From Corynebacterium mustelae (lineage in GTDB: Bacteria; Actinomycetota; Actinomycetes; Mycobacteriales; Mycobacteriaceae): a stretch of 64,000 nt of DNA. The notes beneath the pieces are model-generated. The model did no database searches. It saw only the letters and a list, made by a program, of their open reading frames with translations, and had not been told where the DNA came from. Positions 1-11,899 of this stretch are shown here, piece by piece. The position numbers and the translations under genes are program-made. Position 1 is the first letter of the stretch; each line of letters opens with the position of its first letter. Location: contig NZ_CP011542.1 of the NCBI RefSeq assembly GCF_001020985.1, positions 1-64,000 on the forward strand, read 5' to 3'.

Positions 1-1821
1 GTGGCCGACAACTCCTCCCAGCCCAGAACGTTACAAACGACGTGGAATGCTGTGGTCAATGAGATTGTGCAGATCCGCACTCAGGAAAACAATGGTGCAG
101 ATCCGTTCAGTCCGCAACAACGTGCCTACTTAGGCCTAGCCAAACCACTGGCATTAGTGGAGGGGGTTGCACTTATTTCTGTGCCGCATCCTCGAGCAAA
201 AGAGTTTATTGAATCTGAATTAAGCGGAGTCATTTGTCAGGCTCTGACCAAGAGTTTCGGTCGCTCATATTCTTTGGCGGTGACAGTAGATCCAGAAAAC
301 GCGATCCAACCATTTGAGTATCGAGTGACTCAGCAGGATCAACCAAGTAATCCACCCCCGATGCAGCAGCCACATCAGCCACCGGTTTCGCCAGCTGAGA
401 TGGCAGCGCCAATAGAAGCCCAATCGAATCCTGGTGGCAACTTTTCCCAACAATTTGGTGCGTCACCTTCGGTTTCGGTACCACAACCGATGGGTTTTTC
501 CTCCGATACGGATCGGTTTTCTCCCCCAGTAAACATTCCGGCAGAAATGGCCACTGAGCAAATGGGGTCGCCGGTTCCGGGTGGTCATTACCCGATCCAA
601 CCGCATCATGTCCAGCCCCAACCGGCCGCACATGTTAGCCAGCAACAGCAGTATTTTTCGAATTATCCCCAGCAGTCAGATCCACAGCAGGGGTGGGGGA
701 TTAGCCATGCGGAACAAGTACCAAACCCGGTTGAAGCTCAACCTGCTTGGCGTACCCGCGAACAACCTGCTCATAACCCGAATCGGGAAGCTTCGTTAAA
801 CGAAAAATATACGTTTGATACTTATGTTGTTTCTGATTCCAATAAACTTCCAACATCGGCGGCAATTGCGGTCGCCGAAAAACCAGCACGAGCATACAAT
901 CCATTGTTCGTATGGGGGGACTCAGGTTTGGGTAAAACCCACTTGATGCATGCTATTGGAAATTACGCACATCAATTGAATCCGAAATTGCGTATTAAAT
1001 ATGTTTCCAGCGAGGAATTCACCAACGATTACATCAATTCTGTTCGGGATGACCGCCAGGAATCTTTTAAACGTCGATATCGTGATCTTGATATTTTGAT
1101 GGTTGACGATATCCAATTTTTACAGGGTAAAGAAGGTACTCAGGAAGAGTTCTTCCATACGTTTAATGCATTGCAGCAAAACGGGAAGCAGATTGTCTTA
1201 AGTTCAGATCGGCCGCCAAAACAGCTAACCACGCTGGAAGACCGGTTGCGAACCCGATTCCAAGCTGGCCTTATTGCTGATATTTATCCGCCAGATTTGG
1301 AAACCCGTATTGCAATTTTGATGAAGAAGTCCCAGGCTGATGGTATTAGTACGTCCCGAGATGTTTTGGAACTTATTGCTTCGCGATTTAATTCTTCGAT
1401 TCGGGAATTAGAGGGTGCGTTCATCCGCGTTTCCGCTTTTGCTTCGCTTAATAACAAGCCGATCGATGTTCATACGGCTGAGGCCGCATTACGGGATATC
1501 ATGCCTGATGAGCAAAGTGTCGAAATTACCCCGGATACGATCATGCTGGTCACTGCCGAGTTTTTTGATATAAGCCATGAACAATTAGTGTCCACGACAA
1601 AGTCACGGCCGATAGCTCATGCCCGTCAGTTGGCGATGTACTTATGCCGCGAACTTACCGAATTGTCGCTGCCGAAGATTGGGGAGCTGTTTGGTGGTAA
1701 GGACCATACGACGGTGATGTATGCGGATCGAAAGATCCGGAAGGAAATCACGGAAAAACGTGATACCTATGATGAAATCCAAAAACTAACGTCAAAGATT
1801 AAAAACTACGGTCGTAGCTAG
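1..1821 (+). CDS. dnaA: Chromosomal replication initiator DnaA
   Basis: DnaA binds DnaA boxes in oriC, opens the duplex and loads the replicative helicase. The 606-residue protein shows the four expected parts: an N-terminal domain (about 1-110), a long Gln/Pro-rich linker (about 110-260), the AAA+ core with Walker A GDSGLGKTH near residue 305 and Walker B ILMVDDIQ near 366, and a C-terminal DNA-binding domain with the GKDHTTVMYA signature near residue 565. The linker makes it longer than E. coli DnaA, as is usual in actinobacteria. The start is GTG at base 1, so the ribosome binding site and promoter lie outside the window. A strong terminator follows, then oriC. Confidence 0.98.
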   Translation: MADNSSQPRTLQTTWNAVVNEIVQIRTQENNGADPFSPQQRAYLGLAKPLALVEGVALISVPHPRAKEFIESELSGVICQALTKSFGRSYSLAVTVDPENAIQPFEYRVTQQDQPSNPPPMQQPHQPPVSPAEMAAPIEAQSNPGGNFSQQFGASPSVSVPQPMGFSSDTDRFSPPVNIPAEMATEQMGSPVPGGHYPIQPHHVQPQPAAHVSQQQQYFSNYPQQSDPQQGWGISHAEQVPNPVEAQPAWRTREQPAHNPNREASLNEKYTFDTYVVSDSNKLPTSAAIAVAEKPARAYNPLFVWGDSGLGKTHLMHAIGNYAHQLNPKLRIKYVSSEEFTNDYINSVRDDRQESFKRRYRDLDILMVDDIQFLQGKEGTQEEFFHTFNALQQNGKQIVLSSDRPPKQLTTLEDRLRTRFQAGLIADIYPPDLETRIAILMKKSQADGISTSRDVLELIASRFNSSIRELEGAFIRVSAFASLNNKPIDVHTAEAALRDIMPDEQSVEITPDTIMLVTAEFFDISHEQLVSTTKSRPIAHARQLAMYLCRELTELSLPKIGELFGGKDHTTVMYADRKIRKEITEKRDTYDEIQKLTSKIKNYGRS

Positions 1822-1832
1822 ACATATAAATA

Positions 1833-1878
1833 GTAAAACTGGGCTTTCGTTTGATTACGAGAGCCCAGTTTTACTTTT
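1833..1878 (+). terminator. Intrinsic terminator after dnaA
   Basis: A perfect 13-bp inverted repeat (1833-1845 with 1862-1874) encloses a 16-nt loop and is followed by a T-rich stretch. It separates dnaA transcription from the DnaA-box region. Confidence 0.85.
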
Positions 1879-1904
1879 CGACGTTCCACTGAAAGTAGTG
1901 AAAG

Positions 1905-2240
1905 TTATCCACAGTATCCACAACCTTATTCACACCCCTGTAATTACATAATTGTAATTTGGTGATGATGGACACATTTAAAGGTTGTGAAGTGGCATTT
2001 TAGCCCTGTGTATAACTCAATTTTTCTTGTGAGTAACCCGAACAGAACTGGGGATCAATTGTGGAAAATTCTGCTGGGGATAAAGTTATCCACAATTCCC
2101 CAAAGTTATCCACAGGTTTTGAACAATAAGACTAACATCCGAATTTTCGTCGATAAGCTGCCGCAATCACCCCTTATCCACAGTACTCACAGGACTTACT
2201 GTTGTTACCACTAAAATTTCTTTAAATATCTAAAGAGAAA
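1905..2240. other. oriC: Chromosomal replication origin oriC
   Basis: The dnaA-dnaN gap carries at least seven matches to the DnaA box TTWTNCACA. On the + strand they are at 1905-1913, 1926-1934, 2086-2094, 2106-2114 and 2174-2182. On the - strand they are at 2007-2015 (TTATACACA) and 2060-2068 (TTTTCCACA). Four of the seven are the strong form TTATCCACA. An AT-rich stretch at 2210-2240 is a likely unwinding element. Position between dnaA and dnaN is the standard place for oriC in this order. The rest of the gap up to dnaN (2241-2394) contains no gene I can see and presumably holds the dnaN promoter. Confidence 0.93.
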
Positions 2241-2412
2241 GAAGGGTTGGGGAAATCGAAGCGCGTGTCAGGCAAACTGAGTCGGCAGCTATGAGAAGAA
2301 AAATCAAATAACAACTTTCCCAATTCCAAGCACACAGGTAGGTTGGAACTTGTAATTTGATAACCTTGGTCACGATTTACCCGTTATTGCCAATGAAGGA
2401 GCCAGTGTTCAT

Positions 2413-3600
2413 ATGGACGCACCAAACGTGTCATTTGAAGTAGCGAAAGACGATTTAGCTAGCGCTGTTTCATGGGTCGCTCGTAATTTGCCGTCCAAAC
2501 CTACACAACCGGTTCTCCGCGCCATGCTCATTACCGCCGATGACGACGGCTTGGAATTTGCTGGTTTCGATTACGAAGTTTCCACCAAGGTGCGCATTCC
2601 AGCCGAGGTCAATCAACCTGGTCGCATTGCTGTCGCGGGTAAACTGATCGCAGAGATCACCGCAACGTTGCCGTCTAAACCAATCAAAGTTTTCGTTGAA
2701 GGTTCGATGGTGCAATTAGTGTGTGGTTCCTCCCGCTTTGAACTACCCTCCATTCCACTTGACGATTACCCAACATTGCCAGCGTTACCCGAGGTTACTG
2801 GTGCAATTAACCCCCGATTGTTCATCGACGCAGTTACTCAGGTTGCCGCAGCTGCAGGTCGAGACGACACACTGCCAATGCTTACTGGCGTCCACATGGA
2901 AATTGATGGCGAAAACGTCACGCTTACTGCTACTGACCGGTTCCGCCTAGCGCTACGAAGCTTTCAGTGGGCACCCGCTGTGGCTGATGCCCAAGCAAAA
3001 TTGTTGATCCCAGCAAAAAACCTGTTAGAAAACGCACGTACGCTTGATGCAAATTCCTCTGAACCAGTTGAAATTGCAGTTGGCACCGGCGAATCCATTG
3101 GCGCCGATGGATTGTTTGGTATTCACATTGAAGACCGCCAAACCACCACCCGAATGTTGGATGCAGACTTCCCGAATGTTGCTCCGCTTTTGCCCAAGCA
3201 ACACAAGTCGATGGCAAGCGTGGAGATTTCCGCACTACAGGATGCTATTCGACGCGTTGCTTTGGTCACCGACCGCAATGCACAGATCCGGATGCAGTTT
3301 TCACCGGGTGAAGTGATTTTGTCTGCGGGTGGTTCTGATGCTGGTCATGCCGAGGAATCTGTGCCTTGTGCATACACCGGTGAAGATGAATTACTTATTG
3401 CATTTAACCCAGGTTATTTGCGTGATGGGTTGAGCGTAATCCGCACCAATCGAGTTGTTTTTGGCTTTACTGAAGCCTCACGTCCTGCGATTTTGGTACC
3501 AGAACCAGAGGAAATGCCAGAAGCAAATGCCGACGGAATGTTCCCCACTCCAGAGACTGATTTCACCTATCTTCTGATGCCAGTTCGCCTGCCTGGATAA
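2413..3600 (+). CDS. dnaN: DNA polymerase III beta subunit (sliding clamp)
   Basis: DnaN is the ring-shaped processivity clamp that tethers DNA polymerase III to DNA and recruits repair factors. The 395-residue product has the normal length and the three-fold repeated clamp fold; it ends in the conserved LLMPVRLPG, part of the clamp's partner-binding pocket. The ATG at 2413 is preceded by GAAGGAG (2395-2401), which decides the start. It lies directly after oriC and 24 bp before recF, the usual replication cluster order. Confidence 0.97.
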   Translation: MDAPNVSFEVAKDDLASAVSWVARNLPSKPTQPVLRAMLITADDDGLEFAGFDYEVSTKVRIPAEVNQPGRIAVAGKLIAEITATLPSKPIKVFVEGSMVQLVCGSSRFELPSIPLDDYPTLPALPEVTGAINPRLFIDAVTQVAAAAGRDDTLPMLTGVHMEIDGENVTLTATDRFRLALRSFQWAPAVADAQAKLLIPAKNLLENARTLDANSSEPVEIAVGTGESIGADGLFGIHIEDRQTTTRMLDADFPNVAPLLPKQHKSMASVEISALQDAIRRVALVTDRNAQIRMQFSPGEVILSAGGSDAGHAEESVPCAYTGEDELLIAFNPGYLRDGLSVIRTNRVVFGFTEASRPAILVPEPEEMPEANADGMFPTPETDFTYLLMPVRLPG

Positions 3601-3624
3601 CCTTTTAAGAAAGACGATTCCGCT

Positions 3625-4797
3625 GTGTACATTCGCCAACTCAAGCTGCGGGATTTCCGATCGTGGCCTGAGTGCCATGTCACACTCAAACCTGGAATCA
3701 CCCTGTTTATCGGCCGCAATGGTTTTGGTAAAACCAATATCATCGAGGCAATCGGTTATATTGCCCACCTGGGATCACACCGGGTTAGCACTGATGCGCC
3801 GTTAGTTCGTCAGGGACAATCATCAGCTCGGGTATCCGTCACCGCTGTCAACCAGGGGCGAGAATTATCAGCGCATTTACTGATAAAAGCACAAGGGACT
3901 AACCAAGCACAGATCAACCGCACCCGATTGAAAGCGCCTCGTGAAGTGCTCGGTGTGGTCAAGTCTGTGTTGTTTTGTCCAGAAGATTTAGCACTTATTC
4001 GTGGTGAACCTACCGAGCGCCGCCGGTATCTAGATAATATTCTTGCATCCAGAAAACCTCGGTTAGCTGGGGTGAAAGCAGATTACGAAAAGGTTCTAAG
4101 ACAGAGAAGCAGCTTACTAAAGACTGCCAGCGCAGCGCTGCGCAAAGGATATGGCAACGATGACGGTACGTTAAGCACCTTGGATGTGTGGGATGCACAA
4201 TTATCGCACTTAGGTGCAGAATTAATACAAGCTCGACAGGCATTAGTGGCCGAATTACAACCTGAGGTCTTTAAATCGTATGCCGGGATTGCTCCGGAAT
4301 CTCGACCCGCCCGTATTGCTTATCGGTCTACTGTCCCAGAGCTTTCCGATGATCGTGCGGTCATTGAAGCGAGCATGTTGGCCGAACTGGGGAATCTGCG
4401 AAAAAAAGAAATTGAACGTGGCCAAACACTGGTGGGCCCACACCGGGATGATCTGGAGATTTACCTAGGAGATGCGCCAACCAAAGGGTTTGCAAGTCAT
4501 GGGGAAACCTGGTCAATGGTACTTGCACTTAGGTTGGCGGAATTTAACCTTTTGCGATCTGATGGCACAGATCCAGTACTCATTCTTGATGATGTTTTTG
4601 CCGAACTTGATGCGAAACGACGCCAGCGATTAGTCGAATTAACAGCCGGTGTGGAACAGGTTCTTATAACCGCTGCAGTGGATGGGGATTTACCGGATAA
4701 CCTTTCAGAATCTGAAATTCAGCAATTCCGCATAGATGTTAAAGACACTGAAACTGGTCGGGTATCAATTATTTCCTCGATTGGGGAATCCGAATGA
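3625..4797 (+). CDS. recF: DNA replication/repair protein RecF
   Basis: RecF is an SMC-like ATPase that works with RecO and RecR to load RecA at single-strand gaps. Walker A (GRNGFGKTN, residues 30-38) is near the N-terminus. The C-terminal part has the ABC-type signature region (around [12 protein letters not shown]) and Walker [14 protein letters not shown]. The 390-residue length is typical. Start is GTG at 3625, 24 bp after dnaN. The stop overlaps the next start (ATGA at 4794-4797), so recF and the DUF721 gene are translationally coupled. Confidence 0.96.
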   Translation: MYIRQLKLRDFRSWPECHVTLKPGITLFIGRNGFGKTNIIEAIGYIAHLGSHRVSTDAPLVRQGQSSARVSVTAVNQGRELSAHLLIKAQGTNQAQINRTRLKAPREVLGVVKSVLFCPEDLALIRGEPTERRRYLDNILASRKPRLAGVKADYEKVLRQRSSLLKTASAALRKGYGNDDGTLSTLDVWDAQLSHLGAELIQARQALVAELQPEVFKSYAGIAPESRPARIAYRSTVPELSDDRAVIEASMLAELGNLRKKEIERGQTLVGPHRDDLEIYLGDAPTKGFASHGETWSMVLALRLAEFNLLRSDGTDPVLILDDVFAELDAKRRQRLVELTAGVEQVLITAAVDGDLPDNLSESEIQQFRIDVKDTETGRVSIISSIGESE

Positions 4798-5360
4798 ATA
4801 AGGCAGAAAAAGACAATGAGGATTCCGTTGCGGCCACCTTCAAACGGATGCGACAAGAGGCGAAGAATCGTGGTGGAAAGCTTCCTGATCTAGCTGCACC
4901 GGCTGCGTCACGGGAAACGTCGATAAGCAGAAGCAGAAACGCAAAAAAGCCGCATACACTGGGCAAACCCACCGGAAAAGACGGCCGCTACATTCCTTAT
5001 GGGCAGACAAGCTTGGAGGGATTCGGGACATTAGTGCAACGTGAAATCCGAAACCGCGGCTGGAGCAAACCAATTGCGGGTGGTTGGGTGCATTCGCACT
5101 GGCCAGAGCTGGTCGGTGAACACGTGGCGGCGCATACCAAAGTGGAAATGCTGAAAGATAAAGCATTGTTTATTAGTTGTGATTCAACTGCATGGGCGAC
5201 CAACCTACGAATGATGCAACGGCAAATCCTACAAACGATTGCCAAAAAAGTGGGACCAGATGTAGTGAGCGAACTGAAAATTTTCGGCCCGAAGACCCCT
5301 AGTTGGCGGTTTGGGCCACTACATGTGAAAGGGCGCGGTCCAAGAGACACCTATGGTTAA
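4794..5360 (+). CDS. DUF721 / DciA-like protein
   Basis: This 188-residue protein has a charged, probably disordered N-terminal half (about 1-75) and a DUF721 domain (about 80-175) starting near the [13 protein letters not shown] segment. DUF721 is the DciA family, known in other bacteria as a loader or partner of the replicative helicase DnaB. The recF-DUF721-gyrB order is conserved across mycobacteria and corynebacteria. Its ATG lies inside the end of recF (4-bp overlap), so it is probably co-expressed with recF. Calling it a helicase loader in this organism is inference from family and position. Confidence 0.85.
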   Translation: MNKAEKDNEDSVAATFKRMRQEAKNRGGKLPDLAAPAASRETSISRSRNAKKPHTLGKPTGKDGRYIPYGQTSLEGFGTLVQREIRNRGWSKPIAGGWVHSHWPELVGEHVAAHTKVEMLKDKALFISCDSTAWATNLRMMQRQILQTIAKKVGPDVVSELKIFGPKTPSWRFGPLHVKGRGPRDTYG

Positions 5361-5489
5361 GAATCTCACGGAAGCCGAATCATGAAAAGCACCCCAGAAT
5401 CGGTGTCGAAGAAGCCTAAATTGCGAAAAACTTGTCTATTTGGGTCTACGACGCGCCGAAACCTTTTCTATGTAGGGGGCTAGGCAGTG

Positions 5490-5495
5490 TAGAAT
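5490..5495 (+). promoter_or_regulatory. Candidate -10 box for gyrB
   Basis: TAGAAT lies 45 bp upstream of the chosen gyrB start. No clear -35 box is visible, which is common in corynebacterial promoters. The same hexamer sits upstream of gyrA (13698-13703). Confidence 0.35.
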
Positions 5496-5497
5496 GA

Positions 5498-7591
<2,094 letters not shown>

Positions 7592-7618
7592 AACCGTTGC
7601 GCTGATTTCCTTCGGCCA

Positions 7619-7651
7619 CGCCACCTGGCTATCCCAGCTAGGTGGCGTTTT
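7619..7651 (+). terminator. Intrinsic terminator after gyrB
   Basis: A 12-bp stem (7619-7630 with 7636-7647, one G-U pair) with a 5-nt loop is followed by TTTT. It touches the last bases of the convergent merR-type gene, so it may serve both directions. Confidence 0.85.
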
Positions 7652-8411
7652 AGGTGATATTGTCAATGTCCCGCAGCCGAGAAAAACAGAGCGAAATATA
7701 CGTTTGCATTCCCGGTTCCGGATAGGCGGCACGGGTAAGCTTTTCGACGATCGAGCTGCGCACTAGTGTGCTGGTGAGTTTTCGCATCCGATCGTCGAAT
7801 GGCATGATTTCGTCCCGCAGTTTCAGGGTTTCATCTGTTAGTTCTTCGCAGTCCGCCATGGTCCATTCGGAGCCAAAAAGCTTTTCCAGTTTGATACAGA
7901 AATCGGCCAGCCGGTCGGCGGAGACGCGACGAGTGGAGTCGTTGAATTCGTCGCGGAAGAGCCCTAGCTGGAATAATACTTCTGAAAGCTTTCGTTTCTG
8001 TCGCACCATTGCCAGTGACTTATGGGCACCCCGGGCTATAAGTGCTGCTTCTATTTCGTCGTAGTAACCAGCTATAGGGTCTGGCGGGTTAACAGAGGTG
8101 GCGCTACGCCGGTCTTGTAATTCCAGAAGTTTCTTCCGTTGCTGTTTTAGCTTCGCGATCTGGGAATCAATGGATGCTAAAACATCCTCGAAACTTAAAA
8201 GTTTGGCGGAATCCAATTGGTGTTTGATTTCCGACAGTGGAATGCCGGCACTAGCCATGTTTCGGATATGAATGAGTAAGGCTACGTCTTCGAAGGTGTA
8301 ATTACGCCACGCGCCGGTGCGTGCAGGAACCGGCATTAACCCAATCTGATGGTAATGCCGGATGGTGCGCACACTCACATCGGCGATTTCTGCTAGTTCG
8401 GAAATTTTCAT
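7650..8411 (-). CDS. MerR-family transcriptional regulator
   Basis: The 253-residue protein begins with a MerR winged helix (MKISELAEIADVSVRTIRHY, residues 1-20), then a dimerisation helix and a long C-terminal effector domain of unknown ligand. The frame is open further upstream, but the ATG at 8411 is preferred: it starts exactly at the DNA-binding domain and overlaps the permease stop as ATGA (8408-8411). It is the last gene of a three-gene leftward operon with an ABC ATPase and permease, so it probably regulates that exporter. The inducer cannot be told from sequence. Confidence 0.88.
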   Translation of the reverse strand: MKISELAEIADVSVRTIRHYHQIGLMPVPARTGAWRNYTFEDVALLIHIRNMASAGIPLSEIKHQLDSAKLLSFEDVLASIDSQIAKLKQQRKKLLELQDRRSATSVNPPDPIAGYYDEIEAALIARGAHKSLAMVRQKRKLSEVLFQLGLFRDEFNDSTRRVSADRLADFCIKLEKLFGSEWTMADCEELTDETLKLRDEIMPFDDRMRKLTSTLVRSSIVEKLTRAAYPEPGMQTYISLCFSRLRDIDNIT

Positions 8412-10006
8412 TCGGCTAGATCCCGGTGTGTGAAACGGATAAGGCCGAGTATAAACGTCGAAAAGCCAATGACGATGAGCACAGCCGCACCGTAATAATG
8501 GTCGACTGCATGCGGTGCCCACGCGAAAACGGAGAGTTTTTGCAACCAATCTGGGAATTTGAGTAGTTCGCCGAAATAGGTGATTAATCCCGACCCGGCA
8601 AGCGGAAGCCACACTAGAGCGCTGAGTCTGTGCCAGCCGCCGATAATGAATGCGGCGATACCGGCGCAGGCTATTGCTGCTGGTAACAGGTCAATTATTG
8701 ACCATGCCAAGGTGGAAAACGAAGAATCTGGCACCCGAGAATCCGCAATTGCACAATAGGCAGCGATCACACTCGTCACTACTGTTACAACAACGGCCGC
8801 AATACAGCTAAATACCCAGGTTAATGTGTAATTTTTCTTGAGGCTTAGCCCGGTGCTTAGCAGTAACGATACCTGTCCGTGGTGTTCATGTTGGTTAAAC
8901 GATACAACGAGCGATATCACCATGCAGCAGACCAAAATCCCGATAATCGGGCTGGTAAATTCCGCGAAGATCGAAACTAAATCGGTGTTAGTGGTCATTA
9001 ATGACAACAGTTCTTTGGTTCGTGGTGAAGAATCCATCAAGGAATTCATCTCGCCAGTTAGAGCATAGAAACCGGTGCCGATTGCAACGATCGCCACCGA
9101 CCACCATACAAGCAGCCCACCGTGGAGCCGCCACCATAAGCCGGAGAAACTAAAACCAGAAACCCGCGGTGTTACCTGGTCGCGTCTTGGGAACCATTGT
9201 TCATGAAGATCCCTGCGAGTCAATAAAATCGGCAGGACCAAAACGCAATTGACGGCGAAGAAAACCGCCAGCGGCCAGTAGGTGTCGCGGTCAAACGCGT
9301 GGATAACATCACGCCAGCCAAAGGGACTCAGCCACTGCAGCCACGCGATATCGAAAATGTCGGCCACAACCCGGATGGCAAACGTTAGCGCGAGAAAACC
9401 CAAACCAGCACCACGGGTTGCTCGGGCTGTGGAAAAAGCTTCACCGCAATTGATCGTGACCAGGCCGAAGGTGAGGGAAAACAAGGCGGCAAAACCACCA
9501 GCCAAGGCACATGATCGTAACTGAAACCCCGACAAACTCAATGATGCCGACCATAGGGTAATAAAAACCATGAAGCCGAAGAGTAGGGCAGTGATTACCG
9601 AAAGGATGACCGCCACTGTTTTTAACGATCGGGGGCTTAGCCCAAGGCTGTGGAGGATTTCTGTAATTCCAGATTCTTCCAAGTTTCGGGTGACATATGC
9701 GGCTTGAAAGATACTCATGACCGCGCCCAAAATGAGAATCCAGGTCATGTTTTCCCACATGGTCCACGTCGCCACCGTTAAGTTCTCCGGTACTTTTCCA
9801 TACATCACCACCATGCCAAGCGATGCGCGAATACCATCGCCAACTATTTGTAGCGATTTCGGATCGGGGTAGGAACTGTCAATCGGATACGGGGTGGTGG
9901 CAAGAAAAATACCCAGCGGCAGCAACCACGCCGTTAAGAAAACTAGTCTGGTGCGCAGCATAAAGAGCACCGTCATGGGGATTGCCCGGCTTGATGTTGT
10001 ACTCAT
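8408..10006 (-). CDS. ABC-type exporter permease (ABC-2-like)
   Basis: A 532-residue polytopic membrane protein with about 12 hydrophobic segments arranged as two six-helix halves. This is the layout of the large permeases that pair with a separate DrrA-type ATPase to export antibiotics or lipophilic compounds. The start ATG lies 2 bp after the ATPase stop, and its stop overlaps the MerR gene by 4 bp, so the three genes form one transcript. The substrate is unknown; drug or lipid efflux is inference from the family and the MerR partner. Confidence 0.85.
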   Translation of the reverse strand: MSTTSSRAIPMTVLFMLRTRLVFLTAWLLPLGIFLATTPYPIDSSYPDPKSLQIVGDGIRASLGMVVMYGKVPENLTVATWTMWENMTWILILGAVMSIFQAAYVTRNLEESGITEILHSLGLSPRSLKTVAVILSVITALLFGFMVFITLWSASLSLSGFQLRSCALAGGFAALFSLTFGLVTINCGEAFSTARATRGAGLGFLALTFAIRVVADIFDIAWLQWLSPFGWRDVIHAFDRDTYWPLAVFFAVNCVLVLPILLTRRDLHEQWFPRRDQVTPRVSGFSFSGLWWRLHGGLLVWWSVAIVAIGTGFYALTGEMNSLMDSSPRTKELLSLMTTNTDLVSIFAEFTSPIIGILVCCMVISLVVSFNQHEHHGQVSLLLSTGLSLKKNYTLTWVFSCIAAVVVTVVTSVIAAYCAIADSRVPDSSFSTLAWSIIDLLPAAIACAGIAAFIIGGWHRLSALVWLPLAGSGLITYFGELLKFPDWLQKLSVFAWAPHAVDHYYGAAVLIVIGFSTFILGLIRFTHRDLAE

Positions 10007-10008
10007 GG

Positions 10009-10905
10009 TTAATCCTTAGGCAGCGTTGCGGTGGCTGCGGTTGGGGATTCAACCTGGTAATGCTGCATAAAGAGCTCTTCCAGGCTAACCGGGCAGCAAC
10101 TGATATCGGTGGCATTACGGTGGACAAGCTCCTGCAATGTTGCGTTAATCTCGGCACCAGTGTGCAGTTGATCGTAGGTTTCTCCAGTGGCTGTTACTGC
10201 CCGAATCCGCATGCCCCGCATATGCGAAAGGCTTGCTAAGGGGCCAGATTCGACGATTTCGCCAGCGCGAATAATGCTGATGAAATCGGCGACTTCTTGG
10301 ATCTCGGAAAGAATGTGGCTCGACATTAACACCGCGACACCTTCGTCGCGACGTTCCCGGACAGCCTTTAAGAATTCCTGCTGGATCAGCGGATCAAGCC
10401 CTGAGGTTGGTTCGTCTAACACCAGTACGTCCACATCAGCTGATAACGCGGCCACCAGCATAACTTTTTGTCTATTACCTTTGGAATATGCCCGGATTTT
10501 CTTATTGGGGTCTAGGACAAAACGATTGATCAGGTCGGCTTGCCGGGCTTTCTCCGCATCCGAAACTAATGTCCCTGCAGCCTTGTGTCGAATCCGACTT
10601 AATGTTTTTATAACTTGACCGCCAGTGAGATTTGGCCACAGGTTTACATCGCCGGGAACGTAGGCCGCCCGGACGGTCGCTTGTGTGGGGTTACGTGTCG
10701 GATCATATCCACCTAGGCGAATTGTGCCGTTATCTGGTCGAAGCATTCCAAATAAGCACCGGATGGCTGTCGATTTTCCAGCACCATTAGGGCCTAGAAA
10801 GCCATGAACACTGCCCCGGTTTACCTGTAGATTAACACCCTGCAGTGCGGCTACTGGCCCAAAGGATTTATATAGATCGGAAATTTCAATGAGGTTATCG
10901 GTCAT
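10009..10905 (-). CDS. ABC transporter ATP-binding protein (DrrA-like)
   Basis: A 298-residue single-domain ATPase. It has Walker A GPNGAGKST, an ABC signature region reading AYSKGNRQKV (an unusual form of LSGGQ, typical of this exporter subfamily), Walker B VLVLDEPTSGLD and the switch His in SSHILSE. The C-terminal extension of about 80 residues is typical of DrrA-type exporters. The ATG at 10905 gives a start at MTDNLIEI; the frame is also open to a GTG at 10932, and neither start has a good ribosome binding site. It is first in the operon with the permease and MerR regulator. Confidence 0.87.
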   Translation of the reverse strand: MTDNLIEISDLYKSFGPVAALQGVNLQVNRGSVHGFLGPNGAGKSTAIRCLFGMLRPDNGTIRLGGYDPTRNPTQATVRAAYVPGDVNLWPNLTGGQVIKTLSRIRHKAAGTLVSDAEKARQADLINRFVLDPNKKIRAYSKGNRQKVMLVAALSADVDVLVLDEPTSGLDPLIQQEFLKAVRERRDEGVAVLMSSHILSEIQEVADFISIIRAGEIVESGPLASLSHMRGMRIRAVTATGETYDQLHTGAEINATLQELVHRNATDISCCPVSLEELFMQHYQVESPTAATATLPKD

Positions 10906-11019
10906 ACCTTCAATTCTGCGGTGTGACGTCACGTAACAGTCAAGGAGAAAATTTTTCTAGGACTTCATCATTCATGGAAAACACATTTTTACTGGTAATG
11001 ATGAGTGGGAAAACACCAA

Positions 11020-11064
11020 AACCTCTTGGGCATCAGAGTTTTTAGCTCCAACACCCAAGAGGTT
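11020..11064 (-). terminator. Terminator after the DUF6918 gene
   Basis: A perfect 11-bp inverted repeat (11020-11030 with 11054-11064) lies downstream of the leftward gene at 11106. On the - strand it is followed by TTTTGGTGTTTT. Confidence 0.75.
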
Positions 11065-11105
11065 GGACGGTACCTAAGGTACAACCGTTGCGGTTGTGGC
11101 GTGAT

Positions 11106-11549
11106 TTAGACCTTCTTCATGTACCGCTCGATGACGTCGCCAAGCATGGGCAGGTGCGGCTTGATCAAGCCAGCTGCCTTGGAGCGGATGGTGTTATAGC
11201 CCTTTTGTACAGCAGAGTTGTCGACTTTTTGGGCGTTCTTGTCCAAAACTTCCAGGATGTCGTCGACAACGGCGTCGGAGTGGGTATTGAGGAAGGTGCC
11301 GAAATCAGCAACATCTGATGCTTGGTATTCCACCCAGCGTGGCTGGAGAGTTTCCAGGATTTCTGGCAACAGCCGGTTGGTGGCTTTTGCCACAACCTTA
11401 TCGTTGACCTTCTTGGCTGCTCCGAGCAGACCCTTGACGGTCATGCCGGAGATACCGGAAGTGGAATCCACTGCGGATTCTACGAGTCCGGCGAGTTCGG
11501 CGGCCAGGGTTTCGCGCTGATCGCCAAGAAGAACGGAAAGATCTGACAT
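11106..11549 (-). CDS. DUF6918 family protein
   Basis: A 147-residue soluble, mostly helical protein beginning MSDLSVLLGDQRETL. It resembles the actinobacterial DUF6918 family, for which I know no function. The frame extends upstream, but the ATG at 11549 is preceded by AGGAGG at the right distance and the family starts here. It has its own downstream terminator and seems to be a single-gene unit. No signal peptide or membrane segment is visible. Confidence 0.8.
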   Translation of the reverse strand: MSDLSVLLGDQRETLAAELAGLVESAVDSTSGISGMTVKGLLGAAKKVNDKVVAKATNRLLPEILETLQPRWVEYQASDVADFGTFLNTHSDAVVDDILEVLDKNAQKVDNSAVQKGYNTIRSKAAGLIKPHLPMLGDVIERYMKKV

Positions 11550-11821
11550 GTAACATCCTCCTAGAAGATGGTTGAAGTCGAAATAGGGTTCATAGTTGAG
11601 GATAAAAGAAAAGCGATCGTAATGTTTGATCTCACCCTGAATGTAATCAAGGTGCAATCAACGATCACGATCGCTGGGTTGCAATTCTTCCGCCACAGTC
11701 GTATAAAACCCGAGGTGAAATAACACATTATTCACTCGAATTAACTGTAATCACAACAGTAACAGATGTTACAGGAGTGACTGTGGTTGCGCAACGAGAC
11801 ACGCATGAACGGGGTGAAAAA
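11550..11821. promoter_or_regulatory. Intergenic region with a GTAACA/TGTTAC palindrome
   Basis: No gene is visible here. It must carry the promoter of the leftward DUF6918 gene. A 14-bp perfect palindrome (GTAACAGATGTTAC, 11759-11772) is a candidate protein-binding site, but it lies about 210 bp upstream of the gene and its role is unknown. Confidence 0.35.
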
Positions 11822-11866
11822 TAAAAAACCGGGCAGATTGACTGTTACTTACGTTCAATCTGCCCG
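11822..11866 (-). terminator. Terminator after the secreted coiled-coil gene
   Basis: A perfect 12-bp stem (11830-11841 with 11855-11866) is followed on the - strand by a run of six T. Confidence 0.88.
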
Positions 11867-11899
11867 TGGTGTGTGCGGTTTGGCCCAGATAATAACCGC